A stretch of 64,000 nucleotides of DNA, taken from contig JADWOT020000010.1 of assembly GCA_036345935.2 (NCBI GenBank), positions 8,503,576 to 8,567,575 of the forward strand, read 5' to 3'. Below are positions 49,363-61,768 of this stretch, in pieces; the first letter of the stretch is position 1; every line of letters starts with the position of its first letter. Position numbers and translations under genes: made by a program. The DNA comes from Taenia hydatigena (Eukaryota; Platyhelminthes; Cestoda; Cyclophyllidea; Taeniidae). The notes under the pieces were generated by a model, which saw nothing but the letters and a program-made list of their open reading frames with translations, did no database searches and was not told where the DNA came from.

Positions 49363-50638
49363 CTAAACATTGCTGATCTACTGGACTGAAACCAGAGGTG
49401 GTGCTGTGATGAACCTTTATCACTAGTTCATTACAAATGACAACCATAAATCAGGGCATTTTGGAAGATCAACACTCCCACTATGTCAAAACGAGCAAAA
49501 ATTTCTCATCCAGTCCTAATATGCTTAAGGAAGACATTCTAGAATGAGGAAGACAAAAGTCTAGAAATGTCAGGTGTGGAATACGATTGGCCGGACGAGA
49601 TGCACATTAAGCCATTTCAACCCCTCAAATAGGTCACTGCGTGTAGCCATTGTGATAAAACAAAAACTTATTCTGTCCCATTTTCTAATGTGTAGAAGTT
49701 GATTAGCTAACGATGCGATAGAATATTTTGGACGTCGTCCACTGCTACATTTGTAAAGTCATTCCATGCTATGACAAATAACTGGAAGGCTTGGAAATAG
49801 AGGCATGTTTTGTAACCAGCGCAGGTAAACTTTTAGAATTTGTGCATATTCCTGCATACTTCTATTCCTCTCACAGGAAGACCTGCCTCCTAAACGTACG
49901 TCACGTGGTAGGTTAATTTGCCTAGGCACCCAAGATGAGGCTGACTAATTGTTCACTAAGATTCCTCTTCCGTTGTGGACAGGAATCGCCGGGCATCGTC
50001 GCAGTTGACCTCGACAATGACGGACCATCGTATGCAGTGCTCTTTGGCCGGATATAATTCAAACTGCCACAGCGTGCTGTGCTGTTCCTTAAGTGTTGTA
50101 CAGATGCTAACCCTCTCAGGCTTATCGTCTTTATGCACAGGAAAGGCCTTTCATCTTCAAAAGCGCCTTCATGGAGCGCTGCCTGGCATTTTGACAACCG
50201 ATTCCTACACCGCTTTTTAAGAAGATCGGTGTTTTGGATTAAATTCCTTTGCCAGTTTTAAATGCCATCCTTTAGCACTATATTAGTGCCAAAAATAGCT
50301 TTATTAATTAAAAGTAATGCAATTTTACCGACTTCAAAGCAAAGTAAACATTGTTGCGTGGATTATGGTTGTCTAGGGTAAAACTCTCAAAATTGTTAGT
50401 AAGTGTTTCCCAATAGCAGGTTTTCTCAAAATTTGTAGTGGGTATCGGTGCCTGGTGATCGGACAGTGCAAAGATTTCGAAAGCAAAAAACTGAGTGATT
50501 TCGGAAGAGGATTTTTAACTATCAGGACTTTAGTGCTTTGCATGGAGCTGTTATATTTTATAGTTGTTTCCAGCATCTATTATTATGCATGAGGCTGTAT
50601 TTTACTTATTCACTTCTGTCAACGCATATATGTGACAG
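49363..50638. other. Upstream of the bHLH gene, nothing resolved
   Basis: Should contain the 5' exon and promoter of the - strand bHLH gene, but no exon with ATG and a matching donor stood out. Confidence 0.35.
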
Positions 50639-51097
50639 GCGGTTTTATACATTTGATCCAATTATTTCTGCAAGAAATCGGCTTCTAACTAGACTAGTTA
50701 TGTTCAAAAGACAAAGGCAACTGCAAAATGTGCTTGGTTTCAAGAGGCATTTAGGCGTTCTTTGCAGCGAAGTCTTAGACCGAACACGTTTATTACGGGC
50801 TGTATTTGTTTCCTGCCTTCGGAGGCATCGACGTAACATTATGAGAAAACCACCTACGAAAATAAAAGGCCAATAAGATGGTTATGAATGTTTCTACGGT
50901 TTAAAGCACTGCCCACAGAGACCAATCTGTCCTATCAGCCTCGATTTTCGCCGGGAATTTTTTCCGACCAACCAAAATGTCCCATTGGTGGGACAGGCGC
51001 TGATAACGAATTTGTAGTTTTAAGGCCTAGTGACATCCCCGTCGCCAAGTCAGTGGGATCGACCATTTGGACTGCGCTCAACGTGATTAGCACATGA
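50639..51097 (+). CDS. Candidate two-exon gene end, unknown protein
   Basis: Exon a (50639-50832) starts after ATATGTGACAG and encodes a basic, arginine-rich stretch including RLVMFKRQRQLQNVLGFKRH. It ends in phase 1 at CGAC|GTAACA. Exon b (50919-51097) starts after CACTGCCCACAG, also phase 1, and continues to a TGA with TNLSYQPRFSPGIFSDQPK near its start. The 86-base intron and matched phase support the join. I do not recognise the protein and found no earlier exon. Confidence 0.3.
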
Positions 51098-54000
51098 CAG
51101 CCAGTCTGTTTGAAGCCTTATTTTGATGATGTCAGCAAGTGGTGGATGTAATAGTAGCTTGAACGCACCAGTATGCAAGGCTTTGTTAAATGGGGAACAA
51201 TAATTCGAAAACGGTTGCATCATTAGAGAAACAATCGGTGGCACAGAATTGGTATGATTCATTCAGTCATGCGAAATTCGGGTTTTAAGATTAACCCAGA
51301 CAGAATAATCAGTGAGGTCTATTTATTTTAGACTTCTCTGTAAACGCAATCCAAAATTATGAGACTAATTGAGCCAGGATAAATAATGAAGGTTAATTAT
51401 TTAGGCGAGAAGCATTAAGTCACGGGCAGCACCAAGGAACGAGAATAAAATTTTTAGCATATTCTTATTTGCACCTCTGAGCCTGATTGCCTCAGCACAC
51501 TATGAAGAGATTAGCCTGTCTCTGTCAGACTCAGACAACCTTCGTAGGCGGGATGCTTTCTCAGGCGCGGCAATGTGCTCCAAGCTCTTCCCTGCGCTAT
51601 CAGCAAACTGTCCTATCGCAATCGTGGAATTCGTTAGGAATAGCATGTAGGGTATGGATCACAATGTTCTCATTGCATAGTTAAGGCCCTCTAAGCTGAT
51701 TGGAAAGGAATTATATGTCGAATTGAAGCCATGCTTGTGAAGAACTAAACAACACCTCCAGAGAAAAAAACGATGGCGGCTGAAGAGGTCGCAGGGGTGC
51801 AAAATGATTTTTCCCAAATTTCTTTGTATTCTTATGTCTATTAATGCGTATTTTCAGTAGGTGCTCAAACCTTTGATGAGAGTAGGGCAGAAATGCCCGG
51901 ATTTTTGATATTCGCAACCGGCAATGGAGACGTCGTCACTAAAGTATTAGCTTACCGCAGCCTTATTTACATTTGCAGATGAAGTTTGAGGAGAAAATTA
52001 CATGTCTGTCATCAAAAATCACTTGTCTTGGTGCCCTAAAAATAGTTTCGCGCCTGGCAATGCTTTTTCTTACTTGTGCGACTTTTGGTGTGGATCCATT
52101 CACCTTCAGGTCGACTTATTGCAAGCGCCAACCCGCGCTGTAGATACGCTTTAGATTTTCACAAAGCAAGGATTCCAGTTTTAAACAAACAAGCTCAAAG
52201 ACACATAAAGAATCAAAATGGGAAGTGAAGAAGCTCAAATGACGCATTCAATTTAATGTTTAAGCTTTTAGTCCCTATCGACGCAAACGCCACTGAATCG
52301 GGTAGAATGGATACAACCAATCACCCGGCAGGGCCATACCTCTTCGAAGCTAGACGATTTAATATCCAGCGCATCGACAGCAGAGCTGAAGACTAAAGCC
52401 CGGACACGCTTGCCCGACTTATGTAATTCTGCATTACATCGTGGAGCCTTCTTCGCTTGCTTTCGTTATTTATGCCAGGGTAGTAACTGTCTGGTGCCGA
52501 ACTCCATGATTTGTACGATTTTGACTACGGCGGACATTCGTTCTGATCGAGAAGCCTACTCCGCCAATCTGTACGTGCCATACAAAGGAGAGTGGAGTGC
52601 AAACTAAAGCGCGTGTGTCCCATCATTAAAAATATTTCTCCCTTATACCTCTACTGTCTGCAACCCCTTAGGTAAGGGGGGCTGACAGGGAGTAGGTGGA
52701 AGGGGAGACAGATTGTGCACCTATGTGAAGAAATAGAGAGACAGACTTTTGCAAGCCAGGGATCTGCCAAAGTGTCCTGAAGTCGGCGTTCTGTGGCAGG
52801 CAATGCGCATCTTTAACCACTGCAAATCATTGCATTTGTCTTGCTTCCCATGCACTCACGGTACACTTATTACAAATAGGCGTCCGGCTAATTCATTCCA
52901 AAGGAGATGATTGACTCTCACACCTTTGTGTGGATTTGAAGTGTTGTTCGAAGATGTCATAGGAGTTAGTCCATCCTTCTTGCAGCAGTTAGCCTAAACC
53001 GACAGCAAATGTGTGGCACGTATGTGTGCCGCTAGTGGCGAATATGCTAATCAAATCCGCAATGCGTTGCTCAAAAATCTTGTGTTTGGCAAGCAGTACA
53101 AACAGTATTAACATAAAAATCCAAAAAATGTAGGTCAACGTTCACTAGAATCCATGAATAGCTCGAAAAATATACCAAGTCTAAGGTCATTTCCTGTTCA
53201 ATAGTCGATAATCACCAGAGTATTTAGAAATTTATTGGCTTGATGGTCGTAGGAGAGGAGGAATCTAACTCAGCTAACAATAACCTGCACCTGACACTCT
53301 AGAGCGAGGAGGAGTGAATGAGTTGATGGTAGACGTTTAACTTGCTTTCATTATCGTCCTACACCTGCACAACGACTCGTAGACCAATGGCATCGATTCA
53401 AGTGGAATACGAGGCATGGCAGAGAGCGTAGCTTGACTTGTAAGCTCTTCTATCCCGCCGCTGCTCCCTGCACCGTCTATCTTCCTTAAAATCACACCAG
53501 ACAGTGATGATGGCCAAGAGAGGGATAGGCGAGTATTACTGCAGTCTACTTGTTGCCATCGTCCTCCACGCTGGTGCTCGGGAGCCAAAATGATAAAATT
53601 TTCGGGGCTGGCCTGGACACAGATGGGCGGTCGGAGTGCAAGGGGTCCAAGATGTGGCATTTATTATGTCCCAAATACCTGATTTCTATGCTAAAGAAGA
53701 GGAGAGAGAAGAGAATATTGTATAGTGATGCTCTGCAAATCCACCTTGTTTTATATGAAAGTTATTTACCTCGAATTCGGCCGGATTTTCACCCATGTGG
53801 GAACATTGGAAGTCATAGAGGGGGCAAAGATAGAAGTTGGAAACATAAAATTTTTAGAAGGCCAAGTGGTTATTGTAGGACTTGGCATTGCTTCTTTGTA
53901 GGATCGGCTCGTTCTTCAGGCACAAGAAGAACCGCGACCGATTGAATAACCTCGGCTTCCTATTTTCCAAACTTAGCGCTGGGATAAAAGTTAGAGCATG

Positions 54001-57000
54001 GAATCGCAAAGACTGCGTTGGTACGGCGACGTTGCCCAGCCTAACGAATGCGCTTCTTCCCTGTCGTCGCGCTTGATGCCACTGCAATTTTCGACTAATA
54101 AAATTAGAGCTATTGCTAAGTAATAAGGTCACGTGTTTCCGCTCTGATGCAAACACATAACTTTTGGATTCGGAAGCTGATGTGGGATAGGACACTATCT
54201 TTGTGCAGACATGCACAAATGCAGTACAAATGGAAAGAACATGCATAAAATTAACGCTAGGGGAGAATCGTCTACCGAGAGCCGCACGTTTTTGAAGTCC
54301 AAGTGCGAAAGGCTGGCAAGCAATGCTGGAAGTAAGCACCAAAACCGTGGAAGAACGCCTGTACCTCATATCACCTCAAAATGATGATGTTAGAAGATGT
54401 GCAGCCTCTAATACAGGTTTTGGCCACACGCCGAACTCAAACCAAGCAATTGCCAATTCTTCAAAAGGCGATAAAGTTGTGAAACAATAGCTTAAGCCTC
54501 TTCTATACATTTGTCCCCGCCGTTCATCCTTTCCACATACTTCCACCTTCGACAAACCTTCACACTTTGTTGTTGCATTAACGAGTCGCCAAACACACTA
54601 GTGGGAGCGAAACGCGCTACCACGATGAATCTATATCATCATACGTGAAAGTGGATGCCTACCCTCCACATCACCACCGATTTGCATTTTTCAGTCTATC
54701 ACACTTTTTATTTACCACATTCTAGGTTCTCTGCAAAATGCTAACGCTCTAAATGCTCGACTACCCAATTCCATTCAACAACACGGATTCTTGTTTGCTT
54801 TGCTCTAACACTTCCTATCCACGAAAACCCATTTAACTCTAGCTCGTTATGTCTGCCGTTTACTTTTCATTAACCACCAAATTTGATTTGTAATTGCGCT
54901 CTTCAATATTATGACAGTCTCAAGATCCTCATCATGTGTTGGGCAAAATTTCTCCACTGCGCACCAGGGAAATGATAACATCAATTCATTTTTAAGTGGT
55001 TAGGAAGAATTATTTTGCATTCGGTCTTAGAAGTAACACTAGATAGCCTACGTTTGCGTGGTTTGAGCTCATGCTGTATTGTGACGCCACTTATTTGTTT
55101 TGGGTAGAGTAGTAAATCTTTTCGACTAGGATTCCCTGTCAGCTTTGACAAGGACGCAATTTTGGATGCCAAAAGACAATAATAAATTTTATGATGAGAC
55201 CCCACATCACTTTACCTTCTTTCTGAGTGGCACTTGATGCAAGTAAAGGCCTATAGGGAAGCATTTCAAACTATTCCTGGCCTGATATTCACATCAATTT
55301 ACCAGCATCACATTGCGCCATTAACAGTTCCGTTTTGTTCAAAGGCGAATGCAAACAAATAGGGGGGGTGAATTTTAATAAGATTTGATTTAGGCAGTTG
55401 ATAGGCCAGGAAACCTTCGCAACGGTAGGCAAAGTTAAAAGATGCAAAGAACCACAGGTGCTTAAGTGAATCCAATACTCCCTTCTTCACCTCACCTCTT
55501 TGGCATTTATGTCCTGCGTAAAGCGGTTCGTTAAGGGGAGGGACATCTTGTTTTCCTTTCTCAACCACCTATGTCCTCGTTACAATCACCCATCTGCCTA
55601 ACTCAATTGAAGCTGCACCTGACAAGCAACTTTAATTGGCTTAGTCGCGAGGCACGAGTGTCTTCTAAAGCCCTCTTGGCGATCATTTTCAAGCCTCTGG
55701 AAAGCCATTGCCTTTTTCCAGAATGCCGAAGCTGAATCCACGCCTAAATGATTCCTTACGTCTAACACTAAACGATGCATTAGAAAAGGATCAACACAAC
55801 ATTGAGAACTAAAGTTTTGAATAGTAGGGTGGAAGTCAATTTAAAACCAGTCAATGCAATGCCGGAGCAGCCGCAACTAATCATTCACGGTATTGAGCGC
55901 CATAAAGATGTAATGAAAGGCAATAAATAACCAAGCGTCTATAACTAAAATAGGTCCGTATTAATGAGCAAGTAATGTACGGTAGCAAGTATTTAGCAAA
56001 GATAAGTTTTTTCACGAAATTGAACTTTACAAAACAAAAATTATTTTTATTAAGATAAAGGAATCTGTTTCCAAGCTGCTGAACCAACTTAAGTGGTGGC
56101 TGGAAGTACCGTGCAATAAAAATGTGGGCATGTACATGGTTGAGGGAAATGGACAAATGAGTATGCATATGCGCATAGGCTTAGGTCTTGCCAAAAACTA
56201 GGTCTAATTAATCAAAACCCACCGGTTATGTAGGGAGCAGGCTAGGGCGGGAGAGCCTACTCAGGTGGAATAAGTAGCGAGCGGGAAAGAGAGGTAAAGG
56301 AAGGGAGTGAGAGGAGCGATTTTGGTTAGAAGCAAGTGGTTTGCGTTTGAGGAAGGAAAAGCAGACTTTCAAGGTGGTGAAAAGGGAAGATGGGAAGCGA
56401 ATGTTGGTAAGTGGATCAGAGAGTATGTGTATAGAGGGAGGAAGGTTTGCGTAGGCACTTCCTACGTTAAGGCTCCCCAACTCCTGCACTATCGAGTAGT
56501 GATTACGTGAGGACACACGACTCGGGTTTGCCAGTTCATCACCCCTATGGTTGTGTGCACACCCGTCCCCTAGACACGAGTAGGGGTCTTCATCTGATTA
56601 GGAGAAAGCCAACCATTGACTACAATGTTCACTAAGCTGAACTTCGAACCGTAAGTGGCCAAATGTGCATTTGGGCTATTTAACTCACCAAACCAATTTT
56701 CAAGTTCTTGCTTATTGCGTTCAGCACAAATTTTATTTTGGTAATGTGAATCGCAATTATCACAAACTTCTACTCATGATTTTTGCGGCCCAAAATTCAC
56801 CGACTATCTTTATAAGGTGATTGATTATTTCTTCTGTTACACTACAAGCATGTCTTGACATAATTTTATCCCTTTAAGCCAAATTTATGAATCATCAGTC
56901 GGTCGGTCTCTACTGTCATACGCTAACTCCAAAGGATTGGAATAAAGGGCCGTCCAAATAAGTTAGTTTTCAGCACTATGAAGGCCCAAGTTATGCACGA

Positions 57001-58171
57001 TTGCTAGCGATTCGAGCCAGTGTATGGAGTACTTCGGCGTTGGATGCATGATGTTTATATCTTTTTCTTCTAAGTCATCCGCCTGAAACGAGCAACTGAT
57101 TTAAGGAGGGTACTCTCCTGTTTTATTATGTGTAGGTTACATTGATTACGGTGATGCTAATTCGGATTGCAGCTTCCCCTCTCAGGGAAGTTTGGCATCT
57201 ATCATTTAACGCGATTTGCGTTTTTTTGACTTAACCCACTTGTGCAATTAAGCAAAACTCACCATTGGTGCTGAATAGCTCATCTTTTATATCACCGACA
57301 TTCATTTTGGATCCAAAGTGAATTCTTGGAATTCTTTCTGTCATGCATTTATCAACTCACGCATTCGTATGCTACTTAAACTGTCTATTTATCGTCCATT
57401 TATTCACTAATCTGTCTCGAACCTCCCAATCATTACAAAATCTCTAACTAATCGTTTTACCATTTTGCCGGTTGGTGGATACCCTTACCCACATACACAG
57501 GCAATCACTCTCCGAGGAACTGCTAATTTATGAATGTAAAAAGCAGTTTTGCTCTTGGAATCCTTTGTTGAAGACCATTAAGTGATTCACCATAAACACT
57601 ATGCGGTGCCTTCAAAATGAGAGCAAAAACAACACTTCTTGTCATTTCACACTAAGAAATGATGGAAGGTTGGGGAAGAAGCACAGCCGGCTTTCAAGGT
57701 TTAGGCGCATCAAGTATTGGATGGAGACAACGACCCATGCGTTCTGGTAAAAAAGGCATAAAACTATCATTAACGCATGCTAATCCGCCACAGCACTTTG
57801 AATGACGCATTTCACATAGATGTTTGCGAGGAGTACACTTCCTACGACTCCAACAGCTTCTTGTTACATCTGAAAGTGGATAAGACATGGAGGTGGATAA
57901 GTGAGGAAGAATGGCATTTTGCCGCACTCAAAGGCGAATCATCCTGTAGGATATTTAAGGTCTGTGATGTGATGCACACGTTCCAGCATTTGTCTACTAC
58001 ATGGAATTCAGCTTTGGCTCGAGAAGATTTGCCACCAGGGCATGGTCGATCTAGGAGCAACCATCTCCTCTCTTTTTGTTACCGAGTCCAGTTCTTTTGA
58101 GATTATGAAGCCTTACACACAAGGCAATTTGTTAACAGCCATAATCATTCAAGCCACTTTTAAAGATACAG
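51098..58171. other. No gene established
   Basis: Contains the longest ORF in the window (171 codons, - strand, 54369-53854), which has no recognisable pattern. On the + strand, 53998-54070 reads MESQRLRWYGDV, like the C-terminal RLRWxGHV of many non-LTR retroelement proteins, so an old LINE fragment may lie at about 53.7-54.1 kb. Nothing else could be supported. Confidence 0.3.
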
Positions 58172-58432
58172 GCTATAGAAACAGATGATGCAGTCGGTAA
58201 CATCACCAAGGTGAATAAAATTGAGCCAGATTATGTTTATCCATCTTACCAAACGAATAGGATGCGAGTAGGACGAATAGAATGGCAAACCCTCCTGGCA
58301 TTTGGAACTGAGGAGGCTCAAGAGGGTTCATCTAGTCAATTTATACTGAAAGGGTGTATCGTTGTCCACCTTGACCCCCTTGAAGTACCAATATTCACTT
58401 CCTTTTCCTTTCATGCCTACGCATCTACGTAG
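58172..58432 (+). CDS. Candidate terminal exon, unknown protein
   Basis: After TTTTAAAGATACAG a frame of 86 codons runs to TAG at 58430, starting AIETDDAVGNITKVNKIEP and containing MRVGRIEWQTLLAFGTEEAQ and LKGCIVVHLDPLEVPIF. Composition is even and protein-like, with one NIT sequon. AATAAA follows two bases after the stop, which would be an unusually short 3' end. I do not recognise the family, and the preceding exon was not found; open stretches at 57777-58100 could belong to the same gene. Confidence 0.35.
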   Translation, partial: AIETDDAVGNITKVNKIEPDYVYPSYQTNRMRVGRIEWQTLLAFGTEEAQEGSSSQFILKGCIVVHLDPLEVPIFTSFSFHAYAST

Positions 58433-60630
58433 AAATAAATCTACCATGAGTATTGATACAACGAAATGTTGCGCCCGACTCACCTCGGGTGTTTGTTATG
58501 CAAGGCGCAGGTGTGAGGCGTAGAATCATGTCAAACCGAACCTTCTGCTGTCAATCAGGTAGTACAATGGTTAGCACAGTTCTAGCCACGAAGTTTGCCC
58601 TTCCACTTTTGCGTTTTCTGTGCACTCCGCTACTTGACACAGGCTCCAGCTGCAAATACATAATCGCTGAACCTCACCCCTCCCCGGACTTACTCAATCA
58701 GCTCAGCAAAAGAAGACGTACGTACTAAAGCCGTTTTGACGCATGTAAACACTACTTTGCGACGACAGTGGGTCCAACTTAGCTCCCATCGCTGCAGTAA
58801 TGCCTCTTAACCCTGTTCCTCATTGATGGATTCCTTCACACACATACACATGCTCACTTCAGACCACCCGCTTTTTATTAATAGGATCAGTACTGCTTTC
58901 TCCTTGACGCATTTCTGAAACAGAGGGCAAGGCAGCAACCATGCACACAACTTCTCGAAAAGGTTTTCGTCCTGTCAAAGTCCAGAATAACCAAAGATAA
59001 ATGAGTAGCTTCTTTTATCATTAAAAAGAGGTTGAAAGAGTAGAAGATGGGGACTGCAAACTTTTAAAATGGAAAGGAACTAGGACTGGTATGTCTTATT
59101 GACGTAGGGGTCGAGATGTCTACCAATGAGCTTGAGCAGAAACGCTCGGAAACAGTGATTTACGCACTACATTCTCTTGCAACATATTGGATTACGCAGA
59201 ATCAAAACTCTTGTAGGGCAAGCACTTCTCCCAATTCAAGCAGCATCCTGATAAATTTAAAATGAAAACGGAATAAGATGTGGGTGCGGGTAATTTAGCA
59301 TCTACATTTAACGTCAGTGACTTCAGCACACACGTACATGAGCCATCCAAGTCTAATCAACAGTTTCGGGTGCACGTGAATTGGTTATCTCTCTGAAGGC
59401 CTTTAAAGTTTCGTGTTGCATGAATGCGCATGTCCCAGTACTTGGCTATTGTGCGGAAGGGGTATCAGTACAGAAATATTAGTTACTAAGATATGACTAT
59501 TCTAGGAACGTCCACTTCTCTTCTCCCTGTCTTGATGCTCAAGTTTTTAAGGGCTCTGTTGTACCGATGTCAACGACTACCACAAACTGTCCATTGCTGA
59601 GGCAGTGATGCCAATACTAGTGGCCTGAAGGCTTCACCATCATGTTCATGACGATCACCGACATAGGAATGTACAATTGTGAAGCCTTTTGGGCCTCGTG
59701 TCTTCCTCTCCCTTAATGGCTTCTGAAGTGGATTTGATTGGTCCTGAATTTGATGGCCATCCCAGAAGGAGACATATGCTTATCTATTAAGCACCTTAAT
59801 TACGCAGCTACACGTTTGCGGGCAGTAAAAATGAAGGCCAATGCAGTTTATCAACCCATCGAACTCCCGCTACCTTAATCTCGACCCCAAAGTCAAGCAA
59901 GCATTACCCTTGAGAAAGGGCCAATTCCCCCAACTAACTATGCTACGTCCTTCAGATGGTTTTGTTCCCACAATCACATTCGTTCAGAACAATTTTGCGA
60001 GGACGAGCTGTAGGGGATTGATTCTACAGAAGTTGACGGTGCCAGCACTGTGTATGTGCATTCCCATAAATAGGTGTTGCGGTGGGCGTTGTAGTAGTAG
60101 CAATCTCGATGGTGATGGACTGAGAACTGTGCCATCACGACCAGAAAGAAGGTGCTGATACACGCACAGAAGAATGAACAATTTCATCATTTAAACGCGC
60201 GCACTAATGCTGAACGATCTAAAAGTTACCTGACTTACATTATTGTGCCTCGATCCATCTGTTGACGCCTGTGAAGTTGGGGTATGTGCACAATTGAATC
60301 TTCATCCCTCAACGCACGCCGTTCGTTGTTGGTCTTTAATATAATTGACGGCTCTCATTCTTGATTGGACTAAGCCAAACTAAATATAATGGTATAGTCG
60401 AGGCTAAAAAGAGGAAACATTTCGTAACTACTACTGAGTTACACAATGCACTATCTACGCGTCACCAGAAGTACCACTTTCGCATATATCGAAGTGTCAC
60501 TAAACCTACGCCTCACACAACAAACAATTGAGAAGTGAGTTAGATGCTTCATTTCATTGTACCAATGTTTGAAACTCATAGCCTTCTGTGCGGACAAGAA
60601 GATTAACTAGTTGATTCCACACATTTCGTG
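58433..60630. other. No gene established
   Basis: A short frame near 59630-59720 reads MTITDIGMYNCEAFW, resembling the D-x-G-x-Y-x-C end of an immunoglobulin domain, but lies between stops with no splice support. The 105-codon ORF at 59841-60158 has no pattern I recognise. Confidence 0.3.
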
Positions 60631-60675
60631 GTCTAAATTACTGGATACACTCCTGCTACTCGTATCCACACATCA

Positions 60676-60810
60676 ATGCAAACGAATTTCGCGATCGCAT
60701 TTCTCCTGCACACCTTCCTACTGTTGGGTACGATAAAATACCTTTCACTTACTCCATTTCATTTAACCTTTGTAGGCATTTACACAGAAACGTGTAGCGT
60801 GAGGTTTTGA
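60676..60810 (+). CDS. Tiny secreted peptide gene or broken gene
   Basis: Exon 1 (60676-60727) encodes a signal peptide, MQTNFAIAFLLHTFLLL, ending in phase 1 at G|GTACGA. A 48-base intron with a good pyrimidine-rich end (TTTAACCTTTGTAG) leads to exon 2, also phase 1, which reads GIYTETCSVRF and stops at TGA 60808. The product would be 28 residues. Beyond the stop, other frames are cysteine-rich (RGLCGCSC), so this could be a small cysteine-rich secreted protein broken by a stop or frameshift. Exon 1 has the same length and phase as exon 1 of the FnIII antigen gene at 5504. TCTAAAT at 60632-60638 sits where a TATA box would be. Confidence 0.35.
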   Translation: MQTNFAIAFLLHTFLLLGTIKYLSLTPFHLTFVGIYTETCSVRF

Positions 60811-61056
60811 CGTGGCTTGTGTGGATGTAGCTGTAGAAATGTGCTGCTGTGGCGACAAGTCACTCCATGGTAGTCGTAAACACGGTCATTTGAGAAACAT
60901 TGCCATCTTGAACGGACAGCATGAACTGGACAGGACCGCAAATACAAATACTGATTAATTTACTGGGCGCACCTGAGCGGTTTGTCGAACTATTACAAGA
61001 ACCAGCCAATATAAATGGCGAATTTGACACGCATTGAATAGGTTTAGACGTTCCGT

Positions 61057-61768
61057 GAAGTTGAACTATTGTGAATCTCACTTGTGAAGAGTGCAAGAAA
61101 TGGCAAGGTACTTGATTAAAAATTGTCCTGTCGTTATGGTGCTGACGGGATATATGCAAATGGTGTAACACCGGGTAAGACGTCAAAATGAGTAGCTGAT
61201 AGTCAATTCGCTACGTTTTCATCTGAGTAGATGAGAGAATAATATCAAATGAGGGCCTTCTCATGGGCGGAAGCATCGGTGGAAATGGTTCAAGATAATG
61301 CTGCTCTCATCCATTGGAGTATAGGGGGTTAAATTGCGTGAACGAAATAAGGACAGAAACCGTTGGAAGGAATGGACTATTTGGTAGGAGATAGTGTGGG
61401 TAGGAATGGAACGTGCCAGATTCGAGTTGGTCTATCACGCGAGAAACCATTGGACATGCCGTTCAACGTAGTGCATCACCTACACTTTATCATCTTCCCC
61501 CTATACTCCAATGGATGAGAGCAGCATTATCTTGAACCATTTCCACCGATGCTTCCGCCCATGAGAAGGCTCTCATTTGATATTATTCTCTCATCTACTC
61601 AAATGAAAACGTAGCGAATTGACTATCAGCTACTCATTTTGACGTCTTACCCGGTGTTATACCATTTGCATATATCCTGTCAGCACCATAACGACAGGAC
61701 AATTTTTAATCAAGTACCTTGCCACTTCTTGCACTCTCCACAAGTGAGATTCACAATACTTCAACTTC
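61057..61768. repeat. Palindrome with ~270-base arms
   Basis: Left arm 61057-61328 and right arm 61496-61768 are near-perfect inverted copies (for example GGAGTATAGGGGG at 61316 against CCCCCTATACTCC at 61496), about 95% identical, around a 167-base spacer. The matching ORFs at 60860-61186 (-) and 61639-61830 (+) come from the two arms. The arms carry no transposase. Confidence 0.85.

Noticed and set aside
53698..53897. 67-codon + strand frame including EVIEGAKIEVGNIKFLEGQ
   Set aside because: Looks protein-like but has no supporting acceptor, partner exon or family; within chance expectation for 64 kb in six frames.
53854..54369. 171-codon ORF on the - strand, the longest in the window
   Set aside because: No domain, no exon signals and low-complexity composition. 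The opposite strand carries a LINE-like RLRWYG stretch, so it is probably a shadow of an old retroelement fragment.
57777..58100. Possible FnIII-like strand order (SFLLHLKVD, then WHFAALKGESSCRIFKVCDV)
   Set aside because: The C and C' strands are missing between these pieces and no splice sites flank the stretch; too weak to add to the FnIII family.
58562..58605. GTAGTACAATGGTTAGCACAG resembling a tRNA D-arm
   Set aside because: No matching anticodon or T arm follows at the right distance, so no tRNA is called.
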